A DNA stretch of 37,066 bases. Origin: Flavobacterium sp. SLB02 (GTDB taxonomy: Bacteria > Bacteroidota > Bacteroidia > Flavobacteriales > Flavobacteriaceae). Where the stretch lies: contig NZ_CP045928.1 in NCBI RefSeq assembly GCF_009664855.1, forward strand, positions 1,822,942-1,860,007, in the 5' to 3' direction. The first letter of the stretch is position 1. Every line of letters begins with the position of its first letter. Made by a program: the position numbers and the translations under genes. The notes below the pieces were generated by a model. It did no database searches. It was not told the origin of the DNA and was given only the letters and a program-made list of their open reading frames with translations. This document shows, piece after piece, positions 19,901 through 27,566 of this stretch.

Positions 19901-20194
19901 ATGAAAATGGCCACTTTTAGAGGTAAGCTTGAAGGTCAGGTTACTATGGATGGTAAATTAAATATTGGTTTTCGATTAGGTCTTCCACCAATGGGACTTA
20001 TCAATGTTCCTATGAAAATTACAGGTACAGCAGATGATTTTAAAATTACTACCGGAAAATTTAAAGAAGACACTACTTTTTCAGAAGAGAGTGAACTAAA
20101 TAACTTGCAAGCGCCAGAGCCTAGAAGATCTAGACAAAAAGACACCTTAAACCTACCACCTGCAAATTCAAAAATTTTAGATACGATAAAATAA
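16919..20194 (+). CDS. AsmA-like envelope protein
   Basis: 1091 residues. The ATG at 16919 is preferred over a TTG at 16838 because the protein then begins MIKKILKITTIFIVSLLAIL, a standard inner-membrane anchor. The AsmA N-terminal domain follows (VVPYVFKDQITDKIESIANENLDAKISFDEIGLSVFKHFPAL in parts). A very long body of repeated beta strands comes next, with the AsmA C-terminal domain at about 890-1040 (GEGTLTLEDIKFKNFKLLN, FRGKLEGQVTMDGKLNIGFRLGLPP). The low-complexity C-terminus is rich in Pro and Arg. AsmA-like/TamB-related proteins are thought to bridge inner and outer membranes and move phospholipid. No operon partner. Function is by family only. Confidence 0.85.
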   Translation: MIKKILKITTIFIVSLLAILLITLTVVPYVFKDQITDKIESIANENLDAKISFDEIGLSVFKHFPALIVYAKNVSIDNKKVQFTSSNVVKAKTAAVGVNFYSLLKGKIVLDAIYLDAANLNFEIDSSGNANFNIIKQSETSKDTTTTEFKIKRIIVNKTNISYNDKSTPLDFKITDLNYKGEGDLSADIFDLNSHIKIKSFDFSADGVHYVHNKPINAEIITHVDAKELKFKFERNNIRIKNFPFSFNGYFAFIKGGYDFDLHMQSKNSTLEEMLSIVPPSYEKWKEQMAITGNINFKIIARGKYMQNQSQKPSVSADLQISNGTIAYKKIKNPVKEININASALVKDLDINKLKFDIENLSFNLDGKKTVVNFHSKGFKKLKIKTAISSHLDLAKFKETLNLNQLDIRGDIAIDLKADGTFLRDLGFSPRLNKIDTIIKSIPKFQLNASLKNGYLKDLKRKDAIKNINLNLSLTAKDSILRNVTGKVTNLNIEALDNFIRGNFALHKLYPFTVDTELESKINLAQVHNFYPLDSLEVNGDLNLKVSMHGVLNRKEKKYPSSKTIVVIKNGYLKSLKFPNIPIQNINLNATVTSEKGTGQDLNVKLQPVEFVLAGSPFKIEGEVTNLYDLVYNIKTQGTLDIGKLTQIFPIKDVNVSGIIQTNLIAKGSKKDLDAKNYDNIKNGGKLEAKNIIIKSALFPETFQISKGTFKFFKDKMRFEDFNATYGKSDVVLNGYIHNFLRYMFNRKYLRDTNEKLKAEIELSSNHINANEFFDMIAKYTDSKAEAEMAQKTDSTAIKAITENVTTKNKNYVIRIPKTADLKITAKVNHLQFDTYKINDFAGILDINDRKVQVTQATFEMAGTKIAMTGDYKAQHRLLAKYNANFKASNFDIQRAYAEIPIFAELVSMAKDAYGLVSLDYQLAGSIDQNMDIDFKSIDGEGTLTLEDIKFKNFKLLNHVAKKADAADLEKASFNKIAIHSTIKNNVMTITPTTMKMATFRGKLEGQVTMDGKLNIGFRLGLPPMGLINVPMKITGTADDFKITTGKFKEDTTFSEESELNNLQAPEPRRSRQKDTLNLPPANSKILDTIK

Positions 20195-20314
20195 ACTCAG
20201 TAGTAAATTCTGAATAGTATAAATTGAAAAAATAAAAAGAGGATATATTCTAAAAATGCATTTAGAACTTTATCAGAAAAAACTATTTTTCGAAAAAAAA
20301 ATCATTCTGATGCC

Positions 20315-20346
20315 AAAAAGCCCCTTTAATCAAAAAGGGGCTTTTT
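20315..20346. terminator. Bidirectional terminator between convergent genes
   Basis: AAAAAGCCCCTTT and AAAAGGGGCTTTTT form a stem with A-rich and T-rich flanks on both sides. It can therefore end transcription of the AsmA-like gene (+) and of the monooxygenase gene (-). Confidence 0.9.
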
Positions 20347-20368
20347 ATTTGTATTTATTTCCAGCAAA

Positions 20369-21391
20369 TTAACGCCAGCCCAACTCTGGGGCAATATATT
20401 TTAGAATAGACGAAAGTATATGTACATTGTAGTCAACGCCCAAAGTGTTGGGTATCGTCAGTAACAAAGTATCCGCTTCCTGAATAGCTTCGTCCTGAGC
20501 CAGTTCTGCGATGAGTTTTTCCGGCTCAGCTGCATAACTTTTTCCAAAGATTGCGCGTTTATCGGCTTCAATATTTCCAAAACTATCTGCGCCTCTGCCC
20601 TGATTTCCAAAATAGTATTTGTCCTGATCGTTGACCAGCGCAAAAATCGAACGGCTTACTGAAACTCTTGGTTCATGCTGATGTCCTGCTTTTTTCCAGG
20701 CTTCCTTATACAACCTTATCTGTTCTGCCTGTTGTATATGAAAAGGTTTCCCATTCTCGTCATACTTCAAAGTAGAACTTTGCAGGTGCATACCGTTTTC
20801 GGCCGCCCAAACAGCCGTAGCATTAGATGCTGCACCCCACCAGATTCGCTCCCGCAATCCATCTGAATGTGGCTCAAGGCGCAATAATCCCGGTGGATTT
20901 GGGAACATTGGGTAAGGATTTGGTTCAGCAAATCCGACTCCACTAAGCTTATCCAAAAATTCCAAAGCTTTTTTACGTCCCATATCAGCATCTGTTTCAC
21001 CAGCCAGAGGTTCATAACCAAAAGCACGCCAGCCGTCAATGACTTGTTCGGGAGATCCCCTACTGATACCTAATTGTAAACGTCCCCCTGAAATTAAGTC
21101 TGCTGCACCAGCATCTTCCACCATATACAAAGGGTTCTCGTATCGCATATCAATCACCCCTGTCCCAATCTCTATTTTACTTGTTTTAGCACCAATTGCC
21201 GAAAGTAAAGGGAAAGGCGATGCCAGTTGTTGTGCAAAATGATGCACTCGAAAATAAGCACCATCTATACCTATTTCCTCTGCCGCAACGGCCAAATCAA
21301 TAGATTGAAGAAGTGTATCACCTGCAGTACGAGCTTGATATGAAGGATGATTGGTCCAATGTCCAAACGATAAAAATCCTATTTTTTTCAT
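20369..21391 (-). CDS. Luciferase-like (LLM class) flavin-dependent oxidoreductase
   Basis: 340 residues from the ATG at 21391 (MKKIGFLSFGHW); an in-frame ATG three codons upstream at 21400 is also possible. The protein is a single luciferase-like monooxygenase domain, a TIM barrel that binds reduced flavin (FMN or F420). Characteristic segments are DGAYFRVHHFAQQLASPFP, IEIGTGVIDMRYENPLYM, GGRLQLGISRGSPEQVIDGW, RERIWWGAASNATAVWAA and ADTLLLTIPNTLGVDYN. The substrate is unknown. It has no operon partners and is convergent with the AsmA-like gene. The DNA looks richer in G+C than its surroundings (33 of 60 bases at 21001-21060), which may mean later acquisition. Confidence 0.9.
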   Translation of the reverse strand: MKKIGFLSFGHWTNHPSYQARTAGDTLLQSIDLAVAAEEIGIDGAYFRVHHFAQQLASPFPLLSAIGAKTSKIEIGTGVIDMRYENPLYMVEDAGAADLISGGRLQLGISRGSPEQVIDGWRAFGYEPLAGETDADMGRKKALEFLDKLSGVGFAEPNPYPMFPNPPGLLRLEPHSDGLRERIWWGAASNATAVWAAENGMHLQSSTLKYDENGKPFHIQQAEQIRLYKEAWKKAGHQHEPRVSVSRSIFALVNDQDKYYFGNQGRGADSFGNIEADKRAIFGKSYAAEPEKLIAELAQDEAIQEADTLLLTIPNTLGVDYNVHILSSILKYIAPELGWR

Positions 21392-21400
21392 AGATCGCAT

Positions 21401-21705
21401 TGTTATTATTCATAATCTCAAATATACGCATCATTATTGACCGAGTCTGCAAGCTTTGCATAGAAAGTATTTGTATTGATATAATATGAATTAAATGTTT
21501 TACAGCAACCATTTTTTCTTGTTACAAAAATTGAGTGGCAGATATATGACATTACACTTTTGATAATTTTGGTTTTACTTTTTTTACTGTGTTATTTTTC
21601 AACTAATGTTATTTTTTTAAGACAAAAACACATCTAACTTCAGAAAAAAGATTTTATTATACCCAAAAACGTATTTTATTACTCCTCCCGAAAACCATTA
21701 TTATT
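21401..21705. other. Divergent intergenic region upstream of susC 2
   Basis: AT-rich, with no gene supported. It separates the minus-strand monooxygenase from the second susC. I see no recognisable direct repeat or HTCS/ECF operator. The only candidate control elements are those annotated immediately downstream. Confidence 0.5.
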
Positions 21706-21713
21706 CAATTTTG
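21706..21713 (+). promoter_or_regulatory. Candidate -7 promoter element of susC 2
   Basis: CAATTTTG matches the Bacteroidota -7 consensus TAnnTTTG at every fixed position except the first. A start site about six bases downstream would fall at about 21719. No clear -33 TTG is visible, so an activator may be needed, or the site may be chance. Confidence 0.35.
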
Positions 21714-21719
21714 CACGGT

Positions 21720-21761
21720 AAATCACAAATCGATTTTTACCACTGTCGCTTGTGATTTTTT
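21720..21761 (+). promoter_or_regulatory. Terminator-like hairpin in the susC 2 leader
   Basis: AAATCACAA (21720-21728) pairs perfectly with TTGTGATTT (21750-21758). An inner CGA/TCG helix is present, and T6 occupies 21756-21761. It has the form of an intrinsic terminator but sits 38 bases before the susC start codon, at the expected 5' end of the mRNA. It could be an attenuator, a stabilising 5' hairpin, or the end of a short leader RNA. Confidence 0.6.
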
Positions 21762-21798
21762 CAAACTAACTAATTAATTAACCAACTACCAATCAAAA

Positions 21799-24700
21799 AT
21801 GACAAATTTTATTAGGATTAAAAAAAGTCCTAATTGCGTATCTGGATTTAATTTGAAAAAGAAAATGATGCTGTTTTGCGTCTTGCTTTCTTTATCTCAA
21901 GTTGATGGATACGCGGTTAGTTCTAAGCGTACAACAAAATCTCAAAATGTACAACAGCAAAAAAACATTAAAGGACAGATCAATGATGAAAACGGTATGC
22001 CGTTGCCGGGAGTAACCGTATTAGAAAAAGGAAGTAAAAATGCTACTTTAACCGATTTTGACGGGAAATTTACTTTAAAAGTAGATAACGAGAATGCAGT
22101 ATTAGTAGTGTCCTTTTTAGGTTATGCAAATACAGAAGTGGCTCTAAAAGGACAAACTTCACTTACTATAAAAATGCAAAAGGCAACCACTTCGTTAGAC
22201 GAGGTAGTCGTAGTAGGTTATGGTAAAATGAAGAAAAAGGATTTAACGGGAGCTATCGTTCAGGTAACTCCTGATAAGCTGGCTAACCAAAATCCACAAA
22301 CCGTTCAGGATATATTAAGAGGAACCCCGGGTGTAAGGGTAGGTTATGATCCTTCTGCAAAAGGAGGAGGAAATATACAAGTTCGTGGGCAGAGTTCTGT
22401 CTACACTGCAGGTTCTCATAACTCTCCGCTTATTATTTTAGACGGAATGCAGTTTTATGGTGAACTTTCAGAAATCAATCCTGATGATATTGCCCAGCTT
22501 GATATTTTAAAAGATGCATCGGCAGCATCTGTATATGGATCGAGAGCAGCAGCAGGAGTTATTCTTATTTCGACCAAAAAAGGTAAAACCGGTAAGCCTA
22601 TGGTTAGTTTTACTACCAATACAACCATTAGCAATAAGAGTGCTTATCGCGGTGTGTATTCTCCGGAAGGGTACTTAAAGTATCGTGAAGATTGGGAAAC
22701 TGCTCAAACTTATGGTGCCAATACCACAACCGGGCAATACGAAGCGTGGATATCAGGCGCAGTTGCTGCTGGTAAGCCGGGGTATTTTTCAAGTCCTAAT
22801 GATTTAGCCAAATGGGGTATTACTGAAGCCCAATGGTTAGCTTACCAACCAAATGCGCAGACAACAGGAAAAAGTTCCAAAGAAGTATGGGGGGCACGTT
22901 TGGGACTGAATTTTGATCCTTCGCTAATGGCAAATTTTCTGGCAGATAAAACACACGATTGGAGCAATAGTTCTTTTAGAACAGGGATTAATCATGATAA
23001 TAATCTGAGTATTTCCGGAGCAAGCGAGAGAGTCAATTATTATATGTCTTTTGGCTATTTAACTTCAGAAGGAGCCATTGTAGGAAACGATTATAAGTCA
23101 GCTCGTTCTAATATGAAAGTGGATGCTAAAGTTACAGACTGGCTTGATCTTGGAATAAACGTTAATTTTCAGGACCGATCAGATGGAGATATTACTCCCT
23201 CTTTAGGTACAAACGCCGGAGATAATAATATGATGAGAACCAGCCCATTTGGAACCTTTAGAGATGCAAATGGCAATTATGAGAGACAGCCCATGGGGAA
23301 AAATGTTTCCGGGCAGAATTATAACTATTACTACGAACGCCAGTTTATTGAGAAGGAAACAGGATATACAACATTGAATACCATTTTCAATGCAAAGGTA
23401 AGTTTGCCTTTAGGGATCACTTATTCATTTAACATTGCTCCTCGTTATCAATTTTATCACGATCGTTATTTCAGGTCAACACAAAACCCAAACTGGCCTG
23501 CAGCTACCACCGGGGCAAATAGAAATAATGCTACAAGATTTGATTACAACCTGAATAATACATTAACCTGGGATTATACAATTGCTCAAAAACATCACAT
23601 CGTAGCCACTTTTGTTCAGGAAGCTGAAGAGCGCCGTTATTGGTCAGACGGAATGGATGCCAATAATATTCAGCCATCAGATGCTTTAGGATTTCATCTT
23701 GTGAATACTGCAACAATGGCAAATAGCGCAATTAGATCAAACGACACGCATGAAACGGCAGATGGATTGATGGCAAGACTTTTCTATTCGTATGATAATC
23801 GTTATATGCTTACAGCGACTGTCCGCCGAGATGGATATTCTGCATTTGGAGCTTCAAATCCTTACGCCGTTTTCCCTTCTTTTGGAGTAGCATGGACCTT
23901 TAAAAATGAAAACTGGTTTAATTGGGATGCGATGAGCACAGGTAAATTGCGTTTGTCCTGGGGTCGAAATGGAAACAGGTCACTTGCGGATCCTTACGTT
24001 TCTTTTGCAAACCTTGTAAATACAGGGACAATGGGGTATTTAGACCCTTCGGGAAAAGCGCTTGAAATTAAGTATTTAGCACTTGATCGTATGGCAAATC
24101 CAAGTCTGGAATGGGAAAAAACAACATCAACAAATATTGGTCTTGACTTAGGCTTCTTACAGGATCGTGTAACGGCTACTTTAGACTTCTACAAATCATC
24201 TACTCATGATATGATTATGAGTCAATCCCTGCCTGGTTTTACTGGATTTTCATCCATTGCAACCAATCTTGGAGAGGTTCAAAATCAAGGTTTTGAATTA
24301 AGTATTAGCACTCTTAATATGAAAAAACCAAACTTTGAATGGCGTACTACATTTGGAATATCGTATAACGAAAATAAAATTGTCTCATTATACGGTAATA
24401 TGGTAGATATTAAGGATGACAATGGAAATGTTATTGGGAAAAAAGAGGGTAACGATTCAGCTAACGGATGGTTTATAGGCAGACCCATTTCTCAAATCTG
24501 GGATTATCGCGTGACTGGTATCTGGCAAAAAGACGAATGGAAAGAAGCCCAAAAATACGGGCAGCGTCCTGGAGATCCAAAAGTAGCAAATAGCTATACT
24601 ACAGACGATGTAGATGCAGTAGGACCTGATGGTGTTCCTTATAAAAAAGCGGTTTATAATGAAAAAGACAAGCAGTTTTTAGGAAATTCAAATTCTCCTG

Positions 24701-25167
24701 TACAGTGGTCGTTGCGCAATGATTTTAAGATTTATAAAAATTGGGATTTGGCAATCAGTATGTATTCCAATGTGGGAGGTAAATCACTTAATTCAAATTA
24801 TATGAATACTTTCAACGATGCCAGTTTATATAAATTCAACTTCAATCCATACGTAAATCCGTATTGGACACTAGACAACCCAACTAATGATTGGGCACGT
24901 CTTGATGCTAAAGGACCTGCCGGAACTCCTGTTGCACCAGGGAAATTGTATGATCGCAGTTTTATTCGTCTGGACAATATTTCACTTGCCTATACACTTC
25001 CAAGAGATCTTCTAGACCGCGTACATATTAAAAGTATCAAAATTTATGCTTCAGTTCAAAACGTTGCAACATGGTCTGCCTCTAAAGAATGGAAATATTT
25101 TGGAGATCCGGAAACAGGAGGATTGGCTACACGACAGTTTAATTTAGGCTTTAATTTCCAACTTTAA
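21799..25167 (+). CDS. SusC-like TonB-dependent outer-membrane transporter (locus 2)
   Basis: 1122 residues. The N-terminus is extended: a basic stretch of about 22 residues, then MMLFCVLLSLSQVDGYA as signal sequence. The carboxypeptidase-D-like domain covers about 55-130 (IKGQINDENGMPLPGVTV, TDFDGKFTLKV). The SusC motif is LDEVVVVGYGKMKKKD. The plug has VQDILRGTPGVRV, IQVRGQSSV and LIILDGMQF, and the barrel runs to the C-terminal TRQFNLGFNFQL. It differs from PUL 1 SusC throughout and is not a recent copy. The start codon region carries a hairpin, ATTAGGA/TCCTAAT at 21811-21834, inside the first codons. The gene is followed 13 bases later by a SusD gene. No degradative enzyme or regulator is adjacent, so the cargo is unknown and need not be a polysaccharide. 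Confidence 0.94.
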   Translation: MTNFIRIKKSPNCVSGFNLKKKMMLFCVLLSLSQVDGYAVSSKRTTKSQNVQQQKNIKGQINDENGMPLPGVTVLEKGSKNATLTDFDGKFTLKVDNENAVLVVSFLGYANTEVALKGQTSLTIKMQKATTSLDEVVVVGYGKMKKKDLTGAIVQVTPDKLANQNPQTVQDILRGTPGVRVGYDPSAKGGGNIQVRGQSSVYTAGSHNSPLIILDGMQFYGELSEINPDDIAQLDILKDASAASVYGSRAAAGVILISTKKGKTGKPMVSFTTNTTISNKSAYRGVYSPEGYLKYREDWETAQTYGANTTTGQYEAWISGAVAAGKPGYFSSPNDLAKWGITEAQWLAYQPNAQTTGKSSKEVWGARLGLNFDPSLMANFLADKTHDWSNSSFRTGINHDNNLSISGASERVNYYMSFGYLTSEGAIVGNDYKSARSNMKVDAKVTDWLDLGINVNFQDRSDGDITPSLGTNAGDNNMMRTSPFGTFRDANGNYERQPMGKNVSGQNYNYYYERQFIEKETGYTTLNTIFNAKVSLPLGITYSFNIAPRYQFYHDRYFRSTQNPNWPAATTGANRNNATRFDYNLNNTLTWDYTIAQKHHIVATFVQEAEERRYWSDGMDANNIQPSDALGFHLVNTATMANSAIRSNDTHETADGLMARLFYSYDNRYMLTATVRRDGYSAFGASNPYAVFPSFGVAWTFKNENWFNWDAMSTGKLRLSWGRNGNRSLADPYVSFANLVNTGTMGYLDPSGKALEIKYLALDRMANPSLEWEKTTSTNIGLDLGFLQDRVTATLDFYKSSTHDMIMSQSLPGFTGFSSIATNLGEVQNQGFELSISTLNMKKPNFEWRTTFGISYNENKIVSLYGNMVDIKDDNGNVIGKKEGNDSANGWFIGRPISQIWDYRVTGIWQKDEWKEAQKYGQRPGDPKVANSYTTDDVDAVGPDGVPYKKAVYNEKDKQFLGNSNSPVQWSLRNDFKIYKNWDLAISMYSNVGGKSLNSNYMNTFNDASLYKFNFNPYVNPYWTLDNPTNDWARLDAKGPAGTPVAPGKLYDRSFIRLDNISLAYTLPRDLLDRVHIKSIKIYASVQNVATWSASKEWKYFGDPETGGLATRQFNLGFNFQL

Positions 25168-25180
25168 TAATAATTCAACA

Positions 25181-27184
25181 ATGAAAAGATATATAAAAAA
25201 TAAAATAACAAGACTGGTACCTTTGATTGTGCTGGCTGCCTTGTCTGCCTCTTGTTCAAAAGATTTTCTTGAAGCAGATCCGCTTTCGTTTTACGAACCT
25301 GAAAATACATTTAATACCGAAGCCGGCTTGCAGGCCACTTTAGCACTTTGTGATAAACAACTGCGTAATAATTATATTCACTATGGTTATTCTGGTGTAA
25401 GTGTGCCTATTGCTTCAGAATATCTTTTCTCTGATATGGCTCATTACGGAAAAACGGATACAGGTAGTAATATTGCTGATTACGCCAATACTATTGTTCC
25501 TACCGGAGATTTTCGAAGAGACCCAGGCGGAGAAGCACTTTATCTTGGATTTCTCTGGACAGAAGCCTATACGGGTATTAAAAATGCGAATACCGTACTA
25601 ACCTTTATTGGTAATGTGACCACTTTATCCGAAGAAGTTAAAAATAAATATATCGGGCAGGCTTATTTTCACAGAGCCTACCGTTATCTTAATCTGGTGT
25701 ATCAATTTGGAGACATTCCATTGATTACCAAAATCTTGTCGGTTCCTAAACAGAGTTATTACTCTACTAAAAAGGAAGCCATCATTGAAATGATTACAGC
25801 GGATATGGAGAAAGCTGTACAATTTGTACCGGAACAATCAAAAATAGGATATGTAGGTATGGTGAGCAAAGGTGCATGCCGTCAGTTATTAATAAAGTGC
25901 TATTTAGCCTCCGGAAGATTTGCTGATGCAGAAGCACAAGCCAATATTTTGATTAATCAATCAGGTTATTCTTTGGTACAAAATACTTTAGGGATTTTTG
26001 ATCCGGGAGGAAACCCTACTGCATGGCCTATTACCAGAAATGTGATCTGGGATTTGCACAGACCTGAGAACAAGGTAATTTCTGCTAATACTGAAGCGAT
26101 ATTGGTTGCACCAAATGGAGGAGCACAATCATTTTTAGCATTTTCTTCGATGAGAATTTTTGGACCTAACTGGAATGATGCTAATTTAATTACTCCTGAT
26201 GGTAAAACAGCAGCACCGCGTTTTCCATTGACCGATAAAACAAATTACAATGCAAAATATGATTATCAAAGAGCAATAGGCCGTGGTATTGGTGTTATCA
26301 GTGGTTCTTATTATTCACAGCATCCTATGTGGGTTGTAAATCATATTGAAGATAAACAGGATCTTAGACATAACAGCACGGTTGGAAACTGGGTGAATAT
26401 GGAAGATCTTAAATATGCTCCCGGGGCAGGCGGTAGTGCTACATGGGCTGGACAAAATTTTAGAATGAGGGATGCTTCCGGCAAACTCTTAGCACAAGAT
26501 TCTATTCGTGATTGGTATGATTTCCCACATTATAAAATCTTTATGCATGATGTTGTAGCCGAAGCAAATCCTGCAGCCAATGATTTTCAGGGAGCTACTG
26601 CAGGAGCTAGTGCACATCTATACATCTATCGTTTAGCCGAAACCTACCTATTACGTGCAGAAGCGCGTTTTTATCAAGGTAATACCTCTGGAGCAGCTCA
26701 GGATGTAAATGTCGTAAGAGCAAGAGCAAAAGCTTCGCAAATGTATACTACAGTAACCATTGGTGACATTTGTGCAGAAAGAGGAAGAGAACTTTATCTC
26801 GAAGAATGGAGAAATGTAGAGCTAAAACGTATTTCACACTGTCTGGCTCTTAGCGGAAAGCCAGATGAATGGGGCCAAACTTATAGTAAAGATAATTGGG
26901 ATAAACAATCCGGAACAGATGCAGTGGGAGGAAGTTATTGGTACCAACGTATTGTACATTATACTCTTTATAACAAATATCCAGCTGGTATTTCTATTAA
27001 GCCAGGTGTAAAGTTTTATTCTATGGACAAACGTAATAATTATTGGCCAATTCCGTTTAGACTTGCTATAGAGCCTAATATTAAAGGACAGTTAAGTCAG
27101 AACTACGGTTATGATGGCTACAATGCAGGTGTTAAAGTCTGGGATAAATGGCAGGATGCAATTGAAGACGAAAGTAAAATTTAA
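25181..27184 (+). CDS. SusD/RagB-like lipoprotein (locus 2)
   Basis: Partner of the SusC encoded 13 bases upstream. 667 residues, longer than most SusD proteins (about 500-600). Lipobox LSASC (Cys about 25) is followed by SKDFLEADPLSFYEPENTF, a standard SusD start. The N-terminal helices (YFHRAYRYLNLVYQFGDIPL, DMEKAVQFVPEQ) and C-terminal features (RLAETYLLRAEARFYQGN, VNVVRARAKA, ERGRELYLEEWRNVELKRIS) are clear. The extra length lies in the middle, about residues 280-470, and in the C-terminal tail with several Trp and Tyr residues (WPIPFRLAIEPN). No enzymes follow; a long hairpin ends the unit. Confidence 0.93.
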   Translation: MKRYIKNKITRLVPLIVLAALSASCSKDFLEADPLSFYEPENTFNTEAGLQATLALCDKQLRNNYIHYGYSGVSVPIASEYLFSDMAHYGKTDTGSNIADYANTIVPTGDFRRDPGGEALYLGFLWTEAYTGIKNANTVLTFIGNVTTLSEEVKNKYIGQAYFHRAYRYLNLVYQFGDIPLITKILSVPKQSYYSTKKEAIIEMITADMEKAVQFVPEQSKIGYVGMVSKGACRQLLIKCYLASGRFADAEAQANILINQSGYSLVQNTLGIFDPGGNPTAWPITRNVIWDLHRPENKVISANTEAILVAPNGGAQSFLAFSSMRIFGPNWNDANLITPDGKTAAPRFPLTDKTNYNAKYDYQRAIGRGIGVISGSYYSQHPMWVVNHIEDKQDLRHNSTVGNWVNMEDLKYAPGAGGSATWAGQNFRMRDASGKLLAQDSIRDWYDFPHYKIFMHDVVAEANPAANDFQGATAGASAHLYIYRLAETYLLRAEARFYQGNTSGAAQDVNVVRARAKASQMYTTVTIGDICAERGRELYLEEWRNVELKRISHCLALSGKPDEWGQTYSKDNWDKQSGTDAVGGSYWYQRIVHYTLYNKYPAGISIKPGVKFYSMDKRNNYWPIPFRLAIEPNIKGQLSQNYGYDGYNAGVKVWDKWQDAIEDESKI

Positions 27185-27230
27185 AATTTATCTGCTCTTT
27201 TAAATTCAAGTAAAAAAAAAGAGAATATAA

Positions 27231-27314
27231 AACTCCATAACAAAAGAAGATGATATCTAAAATCCATTAACCTGGATAATGTAAACATTTCTTCTTTAGT
27301 TATGGAGTTTTTTT
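27231..27314 (+). terminator. Long-stem terminator after susCD locus 2
   Basis: AACTCCATAACAAAAGAAGA (27231-27250) pairs with its near-perfect reverse complement near 27290-27310 (about 18 of 19 positions), followed by T7. The roughly 40-base loop contains a smaller ATCC...GGAT helix. It is unusually long for a terminator but has the stem plus T-run form. Confidence 0.7.
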
Positions 27315-27364
27315 GATTTGCAATATTATTTCAGAATATAAGATATTTTCTAATATAAATAATT

Positions 27365-27501
27365 TGGGCGTTTCCCGCCGCGGCGAACCGTCCTGTCTGC
27401 TAAATCTTTTGCGAGAGAGGTTTTAGTTTGGTTTCGCCAGAAGTGTAATGTGTCGCAAAAGGATACCGCTCCCATGTCTAAAGCAGTTCACGGGTATCTA
27501 G
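27365..27501. repeat. Degenerate palindromic intergenic repeat, copy 1
   Basis: GC-rich island in AT-rich DNA, starting GGGCGTTTCCCGCC. The left half contains ATCTTTTGCGAGAGAGG and the right half GTCGCAAAAGGAT, which form an imperfect palindrome around TTTTGCGA/TCGCAAAA. A 32-base block at 27393-27424 recurs at 36823-36854 with three differences. It has no coding potential and resembles the short intergenic repeats scattered through Flavobacterium genomes. It takes up much of the 382-base gap before the next gene. Confidence 0.6.
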
Positions 27502-27566
27502 AAATTCTATCTTTAAAAGAAATTTCAATTCCGAAATAACTGATCTAAAACAAGAATGTTCCGTAT

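Noticed and set aside
27241..27290. ACCTGGATAATG resembling the 3' core of the TPP (thiamine) riboswitch
   Set aside because: The other conserved TPP segments (GGGGTGC, CTGAGA) are absent. The sequence lies in the loop of a hairpin downstream of susD, not upstream of a thiamine gene.
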